Origin: Acrocarpospora macrocephala
Lineage (GTDB): Bacteria; Actinomycetota; Actinomycetes; Streptosporangiales; Streptosporangiaceae
NCBI RefSeq assembly: GCF_009687865.1
Contig: NZ_BLAE01000042.1
Location: forward strand, 1 to 36,198
DNA length: 36,198 bases
Direction: 5' to 3'
In this document: in pieces, positions 32,496 to 36,198 of the stretch
Layout of the letters: each line of letters starts with the position of its first letter
Numbering within the stretch: position 1 is the stretch's first letter
Translations under genes and position numbers: made by a program
Notes under the pieces: generated by a model
What the model saw: only the letters and a program-made list of their open reading frames with translations
Database searches by the model: none
Told to the model about the DNA's origin: nothing

Positions 32496-32591
32496 GATGA
32501 CGCTGGTCATCGTCATGGTCCACACTGCCGGATGGACAACGCGTAAGATGATCAAGAGATTGGTGTCCCTTCACCCCCGGGGAGCGGTTGC

Positions 32592-33407
32592 GTGCCGACT
32601 AGGCAGCGGGTTCGTCAGGTTCTGGAACACCGGCTCGCGCAGCGGGCCATCATCGCCGTCATCGTGATCAACGCGATCACCATCGGGTGCGAGACCAGCA
32701 CCTATCTGATGGATCGGGCCGGGGGCGTGCTGCACGCCATCGACCGGATCGCGCTGGGCGTCTTCATCGCCGAACTGGGCGCCCGCCTCTACGCGTACGG
32801 GCGGGCCTTCTGGTCCGATCCCTGGAACTGGTTCGACGCGATCATCGTGGGTCTCGCGCTGATTCCCGCGTCAGGCCCCGCCTCGGTGCTGCGGGCGCTG
32901 CGCATCCTGCGGGCCCTTCGCCTGGTCTCGGCCGTGCCGAGCATGCGTCGGGTCGTCGGCGCGCTGCTGACCGCGGTGCCGGGCATGGCCTCCATCATCG
33001 GCCTGCTCGTCCTCATGATCTACATCGCGGCGGTGATCGCCACCAAGCTGTTCGGCGACATCGTCCCCGAACGATTCGACGCGCTCCCCAGCTCCCTGTT
33101 CACCCTGTTCCAGATCATGACCGGTGACGACTGGGGGAACGTGGCCCAGGAGGTGATGGAGCAGAAGCCATGGGCGTGGATCTTCTTCATCGCCTACATC
33201 CTGATCTCCACGTTCGTGGCCCTGAACCTGTTCATCGCCGTCGTGGTCAACGCCATGAACGACGCCGAGCCCTCCCCCGCGGAAACCCGGGCCCAGCAGG
33301 ACATCGAAGCCCTCAAAGAGGACCTGGCGGCCATGAACGCCAAACTCGACCAGCTTCTCTCCCATACCGCCCAGGTCCGCGTCAACGGCCGCTCGCACGC
33401 GGACTAG
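32592..33407 (+). CDS. Voltage-gated cation channel, single-domain (NaChBac-like fold)
   Basis: The 271-aa protein has six TM helices. S4 is VLRALRILRALRLVSAVPSMRR with Arg at 101, 104, 107 and 110. The pore loop FTLFQIMTGDDWGNV has selectivity-filter residues TGDDWG at 177-182, differing from TLESWA of NaChBac. S6 is FIAYILISTFVALNLFIAVVVNAM, followed by a C-terminal coiled coil (DIEALKEDLAAMNAKLDQLL) that would hold the tetramer together. Two adjacent Asp in the filter suggest Ca or mixed cation selectivity. The GTG start has GGGGAG upstream. Confidence 0.88.
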   Translation: MPTRQRVRQVLEHRLAQRAIIAVIVINAITIGCETSTYLMDRAGGVLHAIDRIALGVFIAELGARLYAYGRAFWSDPWNWFDAIIVGLALIPASGPASVLRALRILRALRLVSAVPSMRRVVGALLTAVPGMASIIGLLVLMIYIAAVIATKLFGDIVPERFDALPSSLFTLFQIMTGDDWGNVAQEVMEQKPWAWIFFIAYILISTFVALNLFIAVVVNAMNDAEPSPAETRAQQDIEALKEDLAAMNAKLDQLLSHTAQVRVNGRSHAD

Positions 33408-33419
33408 GCGGAGCCGTGC

Positions 33420-34055
33420 TCAGCCCAACCGCGAGCCGAGCATGGCCGTACCCATCCCGGTCAGGCTCGGCAGCGCGGCGGGACGGCCGCTAATCAGCAA
33501 CAGCAGGGCCTGAATGGGGCCCTCCACCACTACTCCCTCGCCGACCGTCCAGTCGACGTCGGTGGCGACCAGTCGTAGCCCCCGGAACTTGCGCTGCGGG
33601 TAGAAGGGGAAACCCCGCTCCCAGATGTGGGTTGCGGCGGCGCGTGCCGGCTCCAGCGGCATGGGGCGTTCGATGCCCAGGGGCACGGCGATGTCCTGGC
33701 CGTGCACCAGGGCGTCGAAGAGCGGGTCGAGCGGTTTCGTGGTGGGCGCCAGGCGGCGCGAGTACGCCGACTCGCGGATCTCCTCGATGATTCCGGCGAT
33801 CGGCCGCTCGGCGTACCGGATGGCGGAATCGCGGATCATCCTGTTGAAACTGCCGCGCGCCCTGATGAATTCGATCAGTGCCGCCGCGTTGCCGACCTGG
33901 GTGGCGACCGCGAGGTGCGCGGCCACATCCCGGATCCGCCATCCCTCGCACAAGGACGGCCGATCCCAGTCGCCACCTTTCGGTAGCGCGTCGAGCATGT
34001 CGGCTAGGCTGTGCCGCTCGGCCTCGATGGCCGCCCAGATCTCCCGCTGGTCCAT
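33420..34055 (-). CDS. MDMPI-type (maleylpyruvate isomerase/DinB-like) protein
   Basis: The 211-aa protein has the mycothiol-dependent maleylpyruvate isomerase N-terminal fold: AERHSLADMLDALP, WDRPSLCEGWRIRDVAAHLA (metal-binding His of VAAHL) and FDALVHGQDIAVPLG with a second His. AAGGAGCGAGTG precedes the ATG. Such proteins use mycothiol or act as DinB-like enzymes; the substrate is unknown. It is divergent from the MarR gene, 60 bp apart, so likely under its control. Confidence 0.85.
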   Translation of the reverse strand: MDQREIWAAIEAERHSLADMLDALPKGGDWDRPSLCEGWRIRDVAAHLAVATQVGNAAALIEFIRARGSFNRMIRDSAIRYAERPIAGIIEEIRESAYSRRLAPTTKPLDPLFDALVHGQDIAVPLGIERPMPLEPARAAATHIWERGFPFYPQRKFRGLRLVATDVDWTVGEGVVVEGPIQALLLLISGRPAALPSLTGMGTAMLGSRLG

Positions 34056-34063
34056 CACTCGCT

Positions 34064-34099
34064 CCTTAGTAAGGTAACCTGAATATAATGCTTCCTTAG
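34064..34099. promoter_or_regulatory. Candidate MarR operator between divergent genes
   Basis: CCTTA-G-TAAGG (34064-34074) is a perfect inverted repeat, and CCTTAG recurs at 34094-34099, exactly 30 bp away. GGTAACC (34073-34079) is a further palindrome. The tract is AT-rich and lies between the MDMPI-type and MarR starts. Confidence 0.5.
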
Positions 34100-34115
34100 C
34101 AATTGGAGAAGCCCT

Positions 34116-34541
34116 TTGGCCGAGACCCACCCGCCGCACGTCGTCGCCCAGCTGTACGAGGCCTACCTCCGCCTCTCCGACTTCGTCTTCGACGCCGGCA
34201 AGAGGTTCGACGACCGCCTCCGCCCCGCCCACTCGGCGGTGTTCTTCCACATGGAGCACGAGGGCATCCGGCTGAGCAGGCTCGCCGAGAAGGCGCAGAT
34301 GACCCCGCAGGCGATGGGCGAACTCGTCGACCAACTCGAGGAGATGGGCTGCCTGCGCCGCATCCCCGACCCCGCCGACCGCCGCGCCAAACTCATCGTC
34401 TTCACCGAGCTCGGCGACAAGGCCCTCCTGATCGGCTACTCCGCCATCGACGCCGTCGAACACCGCCTCGCCACCCTCCTCGGCGACGACGGCTTCGAAG
34501 CCCTGCGAACCACCCTGAACCGCATCCGGACCGAATTCTGA
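34116..34541 (+). CDS. MarR-family regulator (TTG start)
   Basis: The 141-aa winged-helix protein has the MarR pattern: IRLSRLAEKAQMTPQAMGELVDQLEEMGCLRRIPDPADRRAKLIVFTELG, with the wing DPADRRAK typical of the family. The TTG at 34116 is chosen because TTGGAGAA lies upstream at usual spacing and no ATG/GTG fits. The stop overlaps the next ATG (TGATG). It probably regulates the divergent MDMPI-type gene and itself. Confidence 0.85.
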   Translation: MAETHPPHVVAQLYEAYLRLSDFVFDAGKRFDDRLRPAHSAVFFHMEHEGIRLSRLAEKAQMTPQAMGELVDQLEEMGCLRRIPDPADRRAKLIVFTELGDKALLIGYSAIDAVEHRLATLLGDDGFEALRTTLNRIRTEF

Positions 34542-34807
34542 TGGCGTACGCGGACTGGCTCGCCGAATATGACCGGTCGTACGAGGATCCACCGTCCACG
34601 AACATCGCGGAATGCCCCGACTGCGGCGCCCGGGAACTACGCCTGGCGTTCGTCCAAAGCACCGGGGACCTGGAGAAGGGTGTTCCCCAATTCTGGTGCG
34701 GGAGCTGTCTGACCGGCATTTTCTTCTGCAGGGTCACGATTCCCGAGAACGCAACCGTCGTGTCCGGCGCGGAAATCCCCGACTTCCGCATCATCAGCCC
34801 AGACTGA
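34541..34807 (+). CDS. Small zinc-ribbon protein
   Basis: The 88-aa protein has two Cys pairs, CPDCG (about residues 25-29) and FWCGSC (about 51-56), the form of a zinc ribbon. The ATG overlaps the MarR stop by one base, so it is translated with it. It has no other recognised motif; a role in nucleic-acid or protein binding is possible but unproven. A longer in-frame reading that starts upstream overlaps MarR out of frame and is not real. Confidence 0.7.
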   Translation: MAYADWLAEYDRSYEDPPSTNIAECPDCGARELRLAFVQSTGDLEKGVPQFWCGSCLTGIFFCRVTIPENATVVSGAEIPDFRIISPD

Positions 34808-34857
34808 TCCCCATCGCGAGGATGAGAATGCCGCTGCCACTCTCGGCGCCTGTGCTC

Positions 34858-35760
34858 CTAGTTCGTCGGCGCGAGCCGGACCAGCAGGTCACGGACGGAG
34901 TCGTCGAGGTTGGCCTGGAGTTCGGGGCTGGAGGCCGGCGGGTCGCATCGTTCCGTGATGTAGACGCTCGCGCGCGGGCCTTCCGAGTAGCCGAACATGA
35001 GGCGGAACGAGTCGCCTGAGCCTCCGTGACAGGAGCCACCGGTTGACCAGTGGTCCAGGGAATTCAAGGCCGCCGCCAGTGAGCGCGCCTCCTGCGGGCC
35101 ATACTGCGCGCGAGCGTGTCTTTTGTGGCGCGGGGCGTTCCTGCATATCAGCACCGAGACCGGCGCTTCGGGAACCATCGACTGATCTTGGCCTCGACGC
35201 CCGCCTTCCCCCAGGCAAGGATGCTCCGGCGGTTCAATCTTCCAATTCCCCGTACGATGCGCGGCGGTGATGGCCTTTCCGACGTACGATCGCGAACTCA
35301 CGGTGCCATTGGTCGTCGCCACGCAGGAATTGACTTCCTCAGCGCTGCCCACCCATAGGGCCTCGCCACCGGGATAGTCAAACCGGATGAGATAGTTGAT
35401 CATTCTGCCGCCCATTTGCGTGCAGTCCCAGCTATCCCCTGTCGTGGGGAGATATGACAAGTCCCGGGCCATAGCCAGCACGTCGTTCGTCACGACCCGG
35501 GATCCGGCCAGCCGTTCCCGGCCCATCCTCGTATTTGTCCCCGGGTAAGCGCAGATCGTCGCGGAGACCGGCTGACCCGGCACCAGCACATCATCGACTC
35601 CGTCGATATCCGCCGCCGCCGGAACCCAGCCCCCGGCCCCACCCCCGCCGTACTCCTGCGGGCACGCCGACCGCGTGGTCGGCGATTCGGACACCGACGC
35701 CGCCACGGAACACAATGCGACCGCCGTCAACGTGAACCCGGCCGCCAGGGAGCGCTTCAC
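34858..35760 (-). CDS. Secreted protein of unknown function
   Basis: The 300-aa protein (GTG start) has a signal peptide (VKRSLAAGFTLTAVALCSVAAS) followed by about 270 residues with several Cys (CPQEYGG, ICAYPG, WDCTQMGG, NSCVAT, HPCLGEG, GGSCHGGSGD, ERCDPP), suggesting disulphides. There are two similar parts, each with a xPVSxxICxxxP/N element (QPVSATICAYPG and APVSVLICRNAP), so an internal duplication is likely. The start is uncertain: no good SD is seen, but starting earlier would put a hydrophilic stretch before the signal peptide. Confidence 0.65.
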   Translation of the reverse strand: MKRSLAAGFTLTAVALCSVAASVSESPTTRSACPQEYGGGGAGGWVPAAADIDGVDDVLVPGQPVSATICAYPGTNTRMGRERLAGSRVVTNDVLAMARDLSYLPTTGDSWDCTQMGGRMINYLIRFDYPGGEALWVGSAEEVNSCVATTNGTVSSRSYVGKAITAAHRTGNWKIEPPEHPCLGEGGRRGQDQSMVPEAPVSVLICRNAPRHKRHARAQYGPQEARSLAAALNSLDHWSTGGSCHGGSGDSFRLMFGYSEGPRASVYITERCDPPASSPELQANLDDSVRDLLVRLAPTN

Positions 35761-35832
35761 ACCGTTAAGACGTCGATCCCGCCCGATCGGTTTCGCCGCA
35801 AAGTACAGCGGGGCGAGGGCGATAATTCTGGC

Positions 35833-36198
35833 GTGAAGGGGTATTCCAGGCGGTTGTTCTTGCAGGGTGGGGTTGTTGCCGCCGCGGGGGTGCTGGGGGC
35901 GGTGGTTCCGGCCGAGCCCGCGCATACGCCGGATAGGTCGTTTGTGTTGTTGCGGCGGCGGTGGCGGGATGTGACCGCCGGGGCTTGGGTCGATGCCGGG
36001 GTGGAGCCGTATCGAACGAGGTTGGGGCAGTTGGGGGTGGAGGCGGGGCGGTTTCGGGATGCGATGGTGTTGTCGGATTTGGGCGTTTGGGGGGATTTGC
36101 CGTTTCCGTCGTTTGTGGGGACGCCGGAGCGGTTGCTGGGGATGGCGCGGGCGTTTGTGCTGCCGGGGACGGGGGTGACCGGGGATCCGGGGTTGGGG
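35833..36198 (+). CDS. Tat-exported polysaccharide lyase-like protein, N-terminus (cut by window edge)
   Basis: The 122 visible residues start with a twin-arginine signal (SRRLFLQGGVVAAAGVLGAVVP), followed by FVLLRRRWRDVTAG, which resembles the start of PL8 (hyaluronate/chondroitin/xanthan lyase) proteins. The family call is tentative. The GTG at 35833 has GATAAT 7 bases upstream and no SD, which suggests a leaderless mRNA. Codon use is unlike the rest of the window: TTG, GTT and GGG are very frequent, giving a G-rich coding strand. Confidence 0.6.
   Translation, partial: MKGYSRRLFLQGGVVAAAGVLGAVVPAEPAHTPDRSFVLLRRRWRDVTAGAWVDAGVEPYRTRLGQLGVEAGRFRDAMVLSDLGVWGDLPFPSFVGTPERLLGMARAFVLPGTGVTGDPGLG

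Noticed and set aside
1-36198. tRNA, rRNA or CRISPR genes
   Set aside because: None was recognised by eye; a covariance-model scan would be decisive, and only the T-box is called.

Overview
The window is high-GC, densely packed, mostly divergent or convergent DNA of a filamentous actinomycete. Frequent GTG starts, ATGA/GTGA stop-start overlaps, ECF sigma factors, a mycothiol-dependent isomerase-type protein, a PF04672 methyltransferase and collagen-like secreted proteins all fit Actinomycetota. A Streptosporangiales-type genome is my guess, not a result. No rRNA, tRNA or CRISPR array was seen.

Left edge (1-2.9 kb): the 3' end of an IS110-family transposase, a noncoding stretch with two strong inverted repeats, a creatininase-like gene, and a divergent FAD-oxidoreductase/HxlR-regulator pair with an operator-like palindrome between them.

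Core (2.9-11.5 kb, minus strand): a complete, compact lanthipeptide operon. The order of transcription is lanKC-type synthetase, S9 (prolyl-oligopeptidase-like) protease, three small precursor peptides of 48, 46 and 43 aa, then two half ABC exporters that look like an asymmetric heterodimer. The precursor genes lie in what otherwise looks like a 0.66-kb noncoding gap. Their leaders share ALEL-[LM]-P-x-E and LR, and their cores have a very regular Cys pattern: every Cys after the first directly follows a Ser/Thr. In two of the three cores Cys and Ser/Thr numbers match exactly. The synthetase keeps three zinc-ligand residues that class III cyclase domains normally lack. This is the most likely undescribed system in the window.

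11.6-15.1 kb: a three-gene molybdenum hydroxylase operon (Mo subunit, FAD subunit with an extra Fe-S insertion, 2Fe-2S subunit), joined by GTGA overlaps. 15.2-16.6 kb: an orphan histidine kinase. 16.7-19.7 kb: an AraC regulator divergent from an NmrA-like reductase, then an internally deleted ECF41/SigJ-type sigma factor divergent from an SDR/epimerase-like gene.

19.7-21.3 kb: an archaeal-type aspartyl-tRNA synthetase preceded by a T-box riboswitch with a GAC (Asp) specifier and a UGGC acceptor-pairing bulge, apparently controlling translation. 21.3-24.8 kb: a membrane-anchored TIMP-like protein, a SigE-family sigma factor with its partner, a DUF1761 gene broken by an amber codon, and a PF04672 methyltransferase.

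24.8-36.2 kb: accessory genes. These are a beta-propeller phytase, a Nudix hydrolase, a VOC protein divergent from a WYL regulator with a perfect operator palindrome, a collagen-like secreted protein, an alpha/beta hydrolase running into a convergent glycerophosphodiester phosphodiesterase, a membrane protein, a voltage-gated cation channel with a TGDDWG filter, an MDMPI-type protein divergent from a MarR regulator, a zinc-ribbon protein, a secreted protein, and the start of a Tat-exported polysaccharide lyase-like gene cut by the window edge.
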